A DNA stretch of 64,000 nt from Crateriforma spongiae. GTDB lineage: Bacteria; Planctomycetota; Planctomycetia; Pirellulales; Pirellulaceae. Below are positions 19,999-33,203 of this stretch, in pieces. How positions within the stretch are numbered: the stretch's first letter is position 1; the number at the start of each line of letters is the position of its first letter. The DNA lies in contig NZ_JAAXMS010000003.1 of the NCBI RefSeq assembly GCF_012290005.1, forward strand, positions 248,001 to 312,000. Direction: 5' to 3'. The notes under the pieces are model-generated. The model saw only the letters and a program-made list of their open reading frames with translations, did no database searches and was not told the DNA's origin. A program made the position numbers and the translations under genes.

Positions 19999-21801
19999 AT
20001 GCGGTCCATGAATGACCGGCCGAAACCAGACGATCAACACGACGGTCACCGCGATGGCCAGGAAACCATCCGCTCGATGGCGTGGTGGTTCGCGGTCTTG
20101 CCTTGGGGATACGCACTGATCCGTTGGCTCGGGCAGCCGCCGGTCGCCTGGGGATGGTGTGCGCCGCTGGCGCTAGTGCCGCTGCTCTGGTGGATTCGTT
20201 ACCGCGATGCGAATCGCCGGGGAACCCATCGTCTTGCTTGGCTGTGGTTGGCTTCTTTCGCATTTTGGGCCGTTTCTTTGCAAGGCTTGCGGCACGCGCA
20301 TCCGCTGTTGTATTTCGCCTGGATCGCATTGGCCGGATATCTAGGCGTTTATGTCGTGCTGTTTGCCGTGGTGGTCCGTCGGATGCGAGATTGGTCGGTG
20401 CCCTGGATCATCGCCGTCCCGGTGACCTGGGTCGGCTGTGAATGGATCCGCAACTATCTATTGACCGGTATTTCCGCTTGTATGTTGGGGCACAGCTTCG
20501 CCCCTTATTCCCGGCTGATTCAGATTGCCGATACGTTCGGAAGCTATGGCGTCAGTTTCCTGGTCGCGATGTTGGGGGCGGCCATTTTTCAATTGTGCCA
20601 AGCGTTCGTACATCGTCGCGAATTCGCACACACGGCCGCCGGTGTTGTTGCGGCCGGTGTCACGGCCCTGGCGTGCTTTGCCTACGGTGAAATGCGTTTG
20701 CGGTACCAACCCAGCGAAGGCGATTTGTCGGTCGCGTTGTTGGGGCTGGACGAACAGACCGAATACGACCAGGACGAAGAACGCCCCAAGGAGATCTTTT
20801 ACACGTACGCGCGAAAATGCATCGAAGTGGCGAAACAGTTGGAAACAGATTCTGCCCGACGCACGCCCGTTGTCGTTTGGCCGGAATCGATGTATTCCGG
20901 AGGCCTGCCGTGGATGGAAGTCGCCACCCCGTTTACCCCACCTGAAGACGACAGCGCATCGGAAGACGAGTATCGTCGCTGGGCCGACGAGTGGCAGCAG
21001 GCTTTTGCCTTGCGGGCGGCCGATATGCAGCGCGCTTGGATGCCGACGGCAACCGATGGGGAGTTTCCATCGGTTGCACCGGAGTTTTCAGGCGGTCCGA
21101 TCACTGGTGCCAGTGCGGACAAGTCGCGGACGCATCTGATCGGTGGTTGCGGTGTGGTCATCCAAGACGGGGTGCCCCGTGCCTACAGCGGTCTGGTTCA
21201 CCTGACGCCGGCCTTGGACGTGGATTGGTATGGCAAGAATCACTTGGTGATGTTCGGTGAATACATCCCCATTTTGTCCACCTGGCCGGTGCTGAAAGAA
21301 TGGGTGCCGCCCGGTTTGGGGTTGGCGTTTGGCGATGGTCCCAAAACCTTCACGGTCGGGCAGAGTCGTCTGTTGGCGAACATCTGTATCGAAACCGCGG
21401 TCGAACGGGTGGCAGTCAATCACGTCCGCGAAATCGTCGAGCGCCAAAGCATCAAACCCGACGCGATTGTGACGGTGACCAACGACGCCTGGTTCGACCA
21501 CACGGCGGTCGTCCAACATCACCTACGGTGTGACCAGTTTGTGGCGCTTGGATGCCGCACGCCGGTCTTGTCGGCCGGCAACGGCGGGCCGACTGCATGG
21601 ATCGACAGCTTCGGATGCATCGTCGACCGCGTGCCGCATGGCCGGGCCGGGCACATCATCGCCCAGCCGAAGGTTGATCGCCGCAGCAGTGCTTACCTAA
21701 TGCTCGGTGACCGACCGGCGGCGTTGGCCGGTTTTGGCGTGTTGGGTGTGGCGGTGTTGCCGCCGTTGCTGCGACGCGTTCGTCGCCGTCGGACCGGCTG
21801 A
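19999..21801 (+). CDS. lnt: Apolipoprotein N-acyltransferase
   Basis: The 600-residue membrane enzyme adds the third acyl chain to bacterial lipoproteins. About six to seven N-terminal membrane segments precede a nitrilase-like domain. Likely catalytic residues are Glu in VVVWPESMYSGG (about 296), Lys in WYGKNHLVMFGEYIP (about 413) and Cys in NICIETAVERV (about 463). About 115 residues lie between Glu and Lys, longer than in E. coli Lnt, including an acidic insertion (PPEDDSASEDEYRRW). A final hydrophobic helix precedes an Arg-rich end. ATG 20008 is an alternative start. It ends 5 bases before the convergent helicase gene. Confidence 0.9.
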   Translation: MRSMNDRPKPDDQHDGHRDGQETIRSMAWWFAVLPWGYALIRWLGQPPVAWGWCAPLALVPLLWWIRYRDANRRGTHRLAWLWLASFAFWAVSLQGLRHAHPLLYFAWIALAGYLGVYVVLFAVVVRRMRDWSVPWIIAVPVTWVGCEWIRNYLLTGISACMLGHSFAPYSRLIQIADTFGSYGVSFLVAMLGAAIFQLCQAFVHRREFAHTAAGVVAAGVTALACFAYGEMRLRYQPSEGDLSVALLGLDEQTEYDQDEERPKEIFYTYARKCIEVAKQLETDSARRTPVVVWPESMYSGGLPWMEVATPFTPPEDDSASEDEYRRWADEWQQAFALRAADMQRAWMPTATDGEFPSVAPEFSGGPITGASADKSRTHLIGGCGVVIQDGVPRAYSGLVHLTPALDVDWYGKNHLVMFGEYIPILSTWPVLKEWVPPGLGLAFGDGPKTFTVGQSRLLANICIETAVERVAVNHVREIVERQSIKPDAIVTVTNDAWFDHTAVVQHHLRCDQFVALGCRTPVLSAGNGGPTAWIDSFGCIVDRVPHGRAGHIIAQPKVDRRSSAYLMLGDRPAALAGFGVLGVAVLPPLLRRVRRRRTG

Positions 21802-21806
21802 TCCGT

Positions 21807-24092
21807 CTAGCGACGCTTTTTGGAATAACCGCCCTTGCCGGCTGGTCCGCGTTTGCCAGCGCCACGCTTGGAATGCGGGCCTCGTTTGCCGGCGGGTCCG
21901 CGGTCGTCATCGCGTCCTCGTTGGAACTTTCCACGTTTGAAACGTGGTCGTCCGGGCGAATCTTCGCCTGACCGATCGCCGCCACCGACGCGGTTGGGAC
22001 CGCCGGTGTCGACTTTCAGACCCAACTGCTTGCCGGCCACCCAGGTTCTTTGAAGCGTTTCCATCACGTCATGCGGCATCGACTCGGGAAGGTCCAGGAT
22101 GGTGAACGTATCGTGAATCAACATCGGGCCAATGAATTGGCCATCAATGCCGCCTTCGTTGGCGATCGCACCGACGATGTTTCCCGGCTTCACTCGGTCG
22201 CGTCGCCCGACTTCGATTCGGTATCGCGACATGCCCTTTCGGACGGGGCCCAGGCGACGCGGGGGCCCCGAACGTCGTGACGAATCATCGCCGAACGAGT
22301 CGTTACGGTCATTTCGTTCTCGCGACGCTTGGCGATTCTTTTCGGGGGCGGTCGGCAAGTCTTTCGCCAAGAACGATCGTCCACGCTGTGACTGGAATGC
22401 CAGTGCGGCGGCAATGGTTTGTGGCGTCAGGTCCGAATCATTTGCCAGTGATTCGATCAAACCGGTAAAGAATTCCAGATCTTTGGATTCCACCGTTTCC
22501 TTCACCGACGCCTTGAATTCGTCGATCCGTTTCTGATTCAGTTGTTCGGCCGACGGGGGCTGAGCGATCTCGATTTTCTGGCGTGTGGTTTTTTCAATGC
22601 TGCGCAATTTGCCACGCTGTGCCGGCGTGACCAGCAAGATCGCGTGCCCATCGCGGCCCGCACGTCCGGTGCGTCCGATCCGGTGGACGTAGGCTTCGTT
22701 GTCATGCGGCAGATCGAAATTGACCACGTGGCTGATGCGTTTTACGTCCAAGCCGCGGGCGGCGACGTCGGTTGCCACCAAGATGTCGATCTGGCCGTCC
22801 TTCAACTGTGCGACCGTACGTTCGCGGACCTTTTGCGGCATGTCGCCGTTCAGTGCCATCGCACGAAAGCCGCCGTGGCCAAGACGTTCGGCCAAGGCAA
22901 TCGTCGCGTCCTTGGTCTTGGTGAACACGATCACGCCGTCGGTCGGTTCGACTTCCAGGTATCGTCGCAAGACTTCCTGTTTCAAACGCGGCGGAACGAT
23001 GATGGCTTTTTGGTCGATCTGTTCTGCGGTCACCTGTTTACGACGAACGGTGATGTGGACCGGATCCGACAGATAGTGCTTGCTGATGTTTCGAATCGCC
23101 GGCGGAACCGTCGCGGAGAACAAAGCGATCTGTTGGTCTTCCGGGGAATGCTGCAGAACGAATTCCACGTCCTCCAAGAAGCCCATGTTCAGCATTTCGT
23201 CCGCTTCATCCAGCACCAGGCAACGGACCGACGACAAGTCCAGCGAACCACGCTTGACGTGATCGATCACCCGACCAGGCGTACCCACCACGACGTGAGC
23301 ACCCCGTCGCAGTTGTTTCAACTGTGGTTCGTAATCTTGGCCGCCGTAGATCGCCGCCACGCGAAACTTCTTGGTCTTGCCCGCGTACGTCGAAAACGCG
23401 CGAGCCACTTGGATGGCCAATTCGCGGGTCGGCGTCAGCACCAACGCTTGCGGCGTGTCACCGTGCAAGTCGACGTGGCTGAGGATGGGCAATGCGAAGG
23501 CGGCTGTCTTGCCGGTCCCGGTTTGCGATTGAGCCAGCACGTCGCGACCGCTGGCCAGTTCCGGAATGACCCTTGCTTGGATTTCTGTCGGGCTTTGGTA
23601 ACCCGAAGCTTCGACCGCACGCAAAACCTCTTCGGCCAGTCCCAGATTGGCAAAGGACGGTTGATCCGACTCCGGTGCAACCGATGGATCCTCTTGCGAC
23701 GCCGGCGTGACCGCTTCGGCCGTTTCGCTTGGCTGCGACTCGGTTTCGGATTCGGCATCAGCAGTTGTTGCCGCTTCGCTCATGGCCGCTTCGCCCGAGT
23801 TCACGACCTGATCCTGCTGATCTCGGTCGCCGGAAGTCGGGTCGCCGATGGCCTGGTCGTCGGAAGTCTGATTGGCGGGATGCTGATCACTGGCTTCCTG
23901 GTCGCTGGAATCCTGTTCCCCGGTGGGACTGACAGCCTGTTCCGCCGCAGCGCCATCAGCGGGGACACCCTCCACGACGGCGGATTCACCGACGGTCGTG
24001 GCTTCGGTCTCAAGCTTGTCCGCTGCTGGGGCGGGCTGAACTTCCGAGGTGTCGGCGTCGGACGTGGGAGAAATTTCGGAAACGAATGTCAT
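21807..24092 (-). CDS. DEAD-box RNA helicase with DbpA-like RNA-binding domain
   Basis: The 761-residue protein has an acidic, Ser/Gln/Asp-rich N-terminus of about 145 residues, then a full DEAD-box core: Q motif FANLGLAEEVLRAV, Walker A QSQTGTGKTAAF, TPTRELA, LDEADEML, SAT (FSATVPPAI), and HRIGRTGRAGRDGHA. Near residues 660-730 is a DbpA/CsdA-like RNA-binding module (RIEVGRRDRVKPGNIVGAIA), followed by a basic Gly/Arg/Lys tail. The architecture is that of DeaD/CsdA helicases that act in ribosome assembly and RNA decay, often in the cold. ATG 24092 was chosen because the upstream extension crosses noncoding sequence. Confidence 0.92.
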   Translation of the reverse strand: MTFVSEISPTSDADTSEVQPAPAADKLETEATTVGESAVVEGVPADGAAAEQAVSPTGEQDSSDQEASDQHPANQTSDDQAIGDPTSGDRDQQDQVVNSGEAAMSEAATTADAESETESQPSETAEAVTPASQEDPSVAPESDQPSFANLGLAEEVLRAVEASGYQSPTEIQARVIPELASGRDVLAQSQTGTGKTAAFALPILSHVDLHGDTPQALVLTPTRELAIQVARAFSTYAGKTKKFRVAAIYGGQDYEPQLKQLRRGAHVVVGTPGRVIDHVKRGSLDLSSVRCLVLDEADEMLNMGFLEDVEFVLQHSPEDQQIALFSATVPPAIRNISKHYLSDPVHITVRRKQVTAEQIDQKAIIVPPRLKQEVLRRYLEVEPTDGVIVFTKTKDATIALAERLGHGGFRAMALNGDMPQKVRERTVAQLKDGQIDILVATDVAARGLDVKRISHVVNFDLPHDNEAYVHRIGRTGRAGRDGHAILLVTPAQRGKLRSIEKTTRQKIEIAQPPSAEQLNQKRIDEFKASVKETVESKDLEFFTGLIESLANDSDLTPQTIAAALAFQSQRGRSFLAKDLPTAPEKNRQASRERNDRNDSFGDDSSRRSGPPRRLGPVRKGMSRYRIEVGRRDRVKPGNIVGAIANEGGIDGQFIGPMLIHDTFTILDLPESMPHDVMETLQRTWVAGKQLGLKVDTGGPNRVGGGDRSGEDSPGRPRFKRGKFQRGRDDDRGPAGKRGPHSKRGAGKRGPAGKGGYSKKRR

Positions 24093-24766
24093 AACGAGAT
24101 GGATACTCTGATCGAAAAAATGGACAGCAACGCAGTGGGAGCACGCTTGGCCGATCGGGATTCGTCGGCATGCCATCACATCTTGGCTCGGCCGATACAA
24201 TCGGCGGTGCCTATTGGACGTCACTTCAGGTGATTGCGATCCGGGTTGTCACGTGGGAAATCCCCGACGTTTTTCGCGGTGCTGGTGCCTTTTTGTGGGC
24301 ATTCGCACAGCGCCGACAACCTTCGCGGCGACGTCACTTCGTGGTTTTTCTGCCGATATTGAATGCGAAACCGGTTTCGGCGTCGTTCGGCGAGTGCACA
24401 GGACCGGCGGTTGGAATACGCCGGACGATCAGAAGTCGTGTCGCTTCGCCGCGTGTTGCGGCGACCACCCGTACCAGTCTGGCCGGGTGCGTAAAATTGA
24501 ATCGACGCAGACCGTATCGGACCGCCGCCGATTGCGATAGCCGCTAAATCGTGGGGGATGCCACTTTCAGGCAATTCCGGCGTGCGGTGACGGTCGCCGA
24601 TTGACGATTCGCTGGGTTGTGCCAGATTGAACACCCGGCAATCGAACCTTGGGGCACCGGCCGATATCGGCAAAGCCCCGGAACGCCTGTGAATCTGGCA
24701 AAGTCCAACGATTCACCAAACGGCCAATGAACGACTCCAGAAGGCCAACGAAAAAGGACCCCCGCA
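24093..24766. other. 674-base divergent intergenic region upstream of the DEAD-box helicase
   Basis: No gene was recognised on either strand; the open frames here have shadow-like composition. A perfect 6-bp GC hairpin (CGCCGC-GTGTT-GCGGCG) lies at 24447-24463. The region is long enough to hold a structured helicase leader, but no known riboswitch or small RNA was identified. Near its right end an AAGGA at 24754-24758 serves the YpdA-like gene. Confidence 0.4.
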
Positions 24767-25861
24767 TTGAATGCCTTGCCGCCATGCCCAACGTCGTCTT
24801 GCCAAGTCGTGGTCGTCGGCGGGGGACCGATTGGAATTGAAACCGCGGTGGCGTGCCGTAACGCGGGTCTGGACGCCCAAGTGATCGAAGCAGGGGTGAT
24901 CGGGCAAACGATGTCCTGGTGGGCACCGGGCACCCGTTGGTTCAGCAGCAATGAACGGATCGCGATCGCGGGCGTTCCACTGCTGACCCCGGATCAAACC
25001 AAGGCGACTCGGGAACAGTATCTGACCTATTTGCGCTCCGTGGTTCAGCAATTCGAACTGGATGTGCGTTGCCGCCAACGCGTCGCATCGGTCCAACGCG
25101 ACGGCGACGGGCTGACGGTACTGGTTCAGACACCGGCGGGACCGCGTCAAATTCATTGCGGTCAAGTCGTGTTGGCGGTCGGCGGTACCGACCATCCGAG
25201 ACGCATGGGAATCGACGGCGAAGACCTGCCGCATGTTGATGGCTACCTACGCGAGGTCCACCAGTATTTCGGTCGTCGTGTCTTGATCGTTGGCGGACGA
25301 AACAGCGCCATCGAGGCAGCGTTGCGGCTGTACCACGTCGGTGCCGATGTGACGCTTTCGTATCGTGCTCCTTCTTTGCCCAGCACCAGCATCAAGTATT
25401 GGCTTCGTCCAGAAATCGAAGGCCTGATCCGTGCCGGCCGCATCACCGCCCATTTCTCGACGGTCCCACTCCGGATCACCTCAAGCCAAGTGGAACTGGC
25501 CGCGGTCGACCCCGAAAGCGGCGATATCGATCGGGCTTCGCCGACAATCGTCCCGGTGGATGATGTTTTGACGCTGATCGGCTACGAACAAGACAAAACG
25601 CTGTTCCGCGAAATCGGCATCGAATTGGTCCATCCGGGCGACCATCCGGCCTACGATGCCGAAACGATGATGACCTCGGTCCCGGGCGTGTATGTGGCCG
25701 GGACGGCGGTCGCCGGCACGCAATCCAGTCGCTACAAGGTCTTTTTGGAAAACTGTCACGAACACGTCGACAAGATCGTCCGCCACATCACCGGAAGATC
25801 CGTGGCGGTGTCACAGGATTCCTCAATCGATTCGATCATCCGTGCACAGCCGGAAAGCTGA
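24767..25861 (+). CDS. YpdA-like FAD/NAD(P)-dependent thioredoxin reductase-fold oxidoreductase
   Basis: The 364-residue flavoprotein has an N-terminal FAD-binding motif (VVVVGGGPIGIETAVAC), a second dinucleotide fold (VLIVGGRNSAIEAALRLYHV) and a C-terminal VYVAGTAVAGTQSSRYKVF. It lacks a CxxC redox pair and so resembles YpdA, the bacillithiol disulfide reductase group, rather than thioredoxin reductase. The start is TTG 24767, supported by an AAGGA Shine-Dalgarno-like site 8 bases upstream and by homology starting about 12 residues in. No ATG fits the frame. The thiol substrate in this organism is an inference. Confidence 0.82.
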   Translation: MNALPPCPTSSCQVVVVGGGPIGIETAVACRNAGLDAQVIEAGVIGQTMSWWAPGTRWFSSNERIAIAGVPLLTPDQTKATREQYLTYLRSVVQQFELDVRCRQRVASVQRDGDGLTVLVQTPAGPRQIHCGQVVLAVGGTDHPRRMGIDGEDLPHVDGYLREVHQYFGRRVLIVGGRNSAIEAALRLYHVGADVTLSYRAPSLPSTSIKYWLRPEIEGLIRAGRITAHFSTVPLRITSSQVELAAVDPESGDIDRASPTIVPVDDVLTLIGYEQDKTLFREIGIELVHPGDHPAYDAETMMTSVPGVYVAGTAVAGTQSSRYKVFLENCHEHVDKIVRHITGRSVAVSQDSSIDSIIRAQPES

Positions 25862-25889
25862 CGCATCGCTATCGGTTGGGATCATCGAT

Positions 25890-25913
25890 GCAGCGTGGCT
25901 GTCGCCACGTTGC
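25890..25913. terminator. Strong hairpin between convergent genes
   Basis: A 10-bp inverted repeat, GCAGCGTGGC and GCCACGTTGC, flanks a TGTC loop with one G-T mismatch (G-U in RNA). It lies 28 bases after the YpdA-like stop codon in the gap before the convergent sulfatase gene. There is no T run. A shared terminator or 3' end stabiliser is the likely role. Confidence 0.45.
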
Positions 25914-25959
25914 AAACGCCGTTGATCAAGCGAAACGGGCAGTCGGCCGCACGCTTGTC

Positions 25960-27576
25960 TCACTTCGACGAATGCCCCGGGGTCTTGTTCAACTTGTTCA
26001 AGTATTCGTACATGTTGAAACGCTCGGGATAAGCGACGCCGGTTCGATCGGCCCATGATTCCCAAGCCGCGATCAATCGGTCACGAACCTCGGGGCGGGT
26101 GTCGGCCAGATCGTTCAGTTCCGTTCGGTCGTTCGCCATGTCGTACAGTTCCCACGGCTTGCCGTATTCACGAACCAGTTTCCAGTCACCGTCGCGGGCC
26201 GCGGCGTTGCCCTCGTGTTCCCAAAAGATCGTTTCGGTGTGGATCGGATCTTTTGAACCCTTCAACAGCGGCAGCATCGAACGCCCTTCGATCGGCGTGA
26301 CATCGGACGGATAGGATCCGCCGGCCAATTCCATCAGCGTGGGCATGAAGTCTTGTAGGTAAGCCACTTCATCGACCAATGAACCGTTCAGCTTGTTGGG
26401 GATTCCCGCGGGCCAATGGGCGATCATGGGCGTGCAAGCGCCACCTTCGTGAACGAAGTGTTTGTACTTGCGATAAGGCGTGTTACAGGCACCGGCCCAG
26501 TGCAAACCCAATCGAACGCCGTTGGTCGTGCGAAGCGGCGGGTTCTTGACCATCGCTTCATCGCCCTTGCCGAAATTGCCGCCTTCCTGGCAGGCACCGT
26601 TGTCGGACAAGAAAAAGATGATGGTGTTGTCGGTCAGCTTTTGTTCGTCCAGGAACCCGACCAGCTTGCCGATATTTTGGTCGACCGAATCCACACACGC
26701 CGCGTAGGCCGCCATGACCGCGTCCAGGCGATCGCGTTGTTTCGGCTTCAACGAATCCCAGTCAGGGCCGGGGTAGGGAGCCGGTTTTGTGTCCGAGTCC
26801 AGGATGCCAAGTTCTCGCTGACGTTCATTGCGACGACGGATCAGATCGTTCCAGCCGTCACGATACTTCCCGCGATACTTTTGATAGTCTTCCCACTTGG
26901 CGTTCAGCGGCCAGTGGGGTGCGTTGTAGGCCAAGTACAAAAAGAACGGACGGTCGTCTTTGGTGGTGACATCGCGAATCATCTGCATCGCTTCGTCGGT
27001 GAACGCATCGGTGGCATAGAAATCCTCCGGTGCATCGATTGGTTGGTCGCCGCGTGTCAGTCCGCGATCGCCCGCCGGTTCAAAGTAGTTGATCGCTCCG
27101 CTGAGGCATCCGAAAAACTGATCAAAGCCACGGCGTGTCGGCTGGCACTGTTCTTGGTCGCCCGAAAGGTGCCACTTGCCCGTCATCAACGTGTGATAGC
27201 CCGCATTACGCAACACCGATGCCAGGGTCGTGCATTGATCGTTCAGATATCCCTGGTACGGTCCGGTGATGCCCAACGGTTTGCCGGGGGGCGCCGTCAT
27301 GTGCCCGATGCCCGTCTGGTGTGGCTGCAGCCCGGTCATCAGGCTGGCCCGCGTCGGGCAACACCGCCCCTGGTTATAGAACTGGGTGAATCGCAGACCT
27401 TGCCCGGCCAGTGCGTCGATGTTGGGCGTGTCGATTTCGCCGCCGTAGCAGCCGAGGTCCGAATAGCCCATGTCGTCGACCAGCACGACAATCACGTTGG
27501 GGCGATCTTGGGCCTGCAAATGGGAACAAACGCACAGGCTCAAGATGGCCAGTAGGTGGAAGGTTTTGAAACTCAT
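25960..27576 (-). CDS. Secreted arylsulfatase-type sulfatase
   Basis: The 538-residue product has a signal peptide (FHLLAILSLCVCSHLQAQ) followed directly by the sulfatase start RPNVIVVLVDDMGYSDLGCY. The formylglycine motif is C72-C-P-T-R76 followed by ASLMTG, with Cys72 the residue to be modified. TGKWHLSG and the C-terminal WKLVREYGKPWELYDMANDR segment complete the family pattern. It would act outside the cytoplasm on sulfate esters such as those of algal polysaccharides; the exact substrate is unknown. ATG 27576 gives the signal peptide; the longer frame upstream is rejected. Confidence 0.92.
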   Translation of the reverse strand: MSFKTFHLLAILSLCVCSHLQAQDRPNVIVVLVDDMGYSDLGCYGGEIDTPNIDALAGQGLRFTQFYNQGRCCPTRASLMTGLQPHQTGIGHMTAPPGKPLGITGPYQGYLNDQCTTLASVLRNAGYHTLMTGKWHLSGDQEQCQPTRRGFDQFFGCLSGAINYFEPAGDRGLTRGDQPIDAPEDFYATDAFTDEAMQMIRDVTTKDDRPFFLYLAYNAPHWPLNAKWEDYQKYRGKYRDGWNDLIRRRNERQRELGILDSDTKPAPYPGPDWDSLKPKQRDRLDAVMAAYAACVDSVDQNIGKLVGFLDEQKLTDNTIIFFLSDNGACQEGGNFGKGDEAMVKNPPLRTTNGVRLGLHWAGACNTPYRKYKHFVHEGGACTPMIAHWPAGIPNKLNGSLVDEVAYLQDFMPTLMELAGGSYPSDVTPIEGRSMLPLLKGSKDPIHTETIFWEHEGNAAARDGDWKLVREYGKPWELYDMANDRTELNDLADTRPEVRDRLIAAWESWADRTGVAYPERFNMYEYLNKLNKTPGHSSK

Positions 27577-27690
27577 TGGTGAGGCAATGGTGAAGTCGGG
27601 GTGAGAGTTCGGCAAAGGTGGGCGGCCGTCTCTGGCGAGACGCTGGAAAGGTGGCGGGATTTCGGGGGATGGGCTTGGGAGTTTAACAGG

Positions 27691-27747
27691 CACAAAATAT
27701 CCCGTGTATTTTGTGTCCTGTTCTGGGCACGCCTGTTCCGGGCACAC
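27691..27747. repeat. Inverted repeat plus 15-base tandem direct repeat in a promoter region
   Basis: A perfect 9-bp inverted repeat, CACAAAATA (27691-27699) and TATTTTGTG (27707-27715), is followed at once by two adjacent 15-base near-identical units of the form CCTGTTCTGGGCACG and CCTGTTCCGGGCACA. It lies in the 277-base region between the divergent sulfatase and the secreted hypothetical gene at 27854. An operator or structured leader is possible; no known regulator site is recognised. Confidence 0.5.
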
Positions 27748-27853
27748 TTGTCCCTTTGCCAGGCAGACCGGCGGACGTGCTGACCGGCGGCTATGCTGTC
27801 GATACACCGTCTTTTCCGCAGCCCTTTATCCCTCTGCATCCGAGCTAGCAAAC

Positions 27854-32580
<4,727 letters not shown>

Positions 32581-32720
32581 TTAGGGCCGATAAGTCGCGC
32601 CGGGAGCCGTTGATGCTGCGACATTCCCGGAGACGAACAGGGAAAACAACGATACGATGGTCGTCGACCATCCGAAGGGATAAAGAGATATGTTGACAAT
32701 TGACTTTGGTTGACTGATTG

Positions 32721-33104
32721 ATGACACGATTGTTTGCCGGAACCCAGTTCGACATTCCGCCCACCTGTGATTTGTGTGGCAAAGTGGAAGCCGATTGTCA
32801 GTGCACCGCTGCGCAGAAAGCCGAACACGAGCGGAAACGAGAAGTCGAGCGTCAACGTTTGCCGCCCGAACAACAAACGGCCAAGATCCAGCGTCAAAAG
32901 CGTAAAGGCGGGCGTGTCGCGACGGTCGTCGAAGGCTTGACCGCGACCGCGAATGATTTGCCGCATTTGCTGAAGCAGTTACAGGCGGTCTGTGGATCCG
33001 GCGGAACGGTCAAAGCGAAACAGGATTTGATCGAATTACAGGGTGACCATCTGGACACGGTTCGGCGTCAGCTGAAACAGATCGGTTACCGCGTCAAAGG
33101 TTGA
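32721..33104 (+). CDS. yciH: SUI1/eIF1-like translation factor (YciH family) with N-terminal Cys cluster
   Basis: The 127-residue product has a C-terminal SUI1 domain: RKGGRVATVVEGL, GSGGTVKAKQDLIELQGDH and the end RRQLKQIGYRVKG. The N-terminal half carries CDLCGKVEADCQC (C-x2-C and C-x-C) and then a highly charged helix. The SUI1 fold is that of eIF1; bacterial YciH proteins have been linked to start-site fidelity and stress translation, though their roles are poorly known. The Cys cluster suggests a metal site. ATG 32721 is preferred over TTG 32718. Confidence 0.88.
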   Translation: MTRLFAGTQFDIPPTCDLCGKVEADCQCTAAQKAEHERKREVERQRLPPEQQTAKIQRQKRKGGRVATVVEGLTATANDLPHLLKQLQAVCGSGGTVKAKQDLIELQGDHLDTVRRQLKQIGYRVKG

Positions 33105-33203
33105 CGAACCCACGATGGTCACACACATCAATAGACGCCGGGTCTTGGACTCTGGTCGTCGTCGATGGTTGGCTTCGACATCTTCAATAGTTGAATCAGG
33201 CTC

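Noticed and set aside
22542-24233. 563-residue open frame on the plus strand opposite the DEAD-box helicase
   Set aside because: It mirrors the helicase codons, is His/Arg/Gln-rich without any known motif, and the helicase on the other strand is beyond doubt.
26416-27555. 379-residue open frame opposite the sulfatase
   Set aside because: Antisense shadow of a well-supported gene; no domain, no signal peptide.
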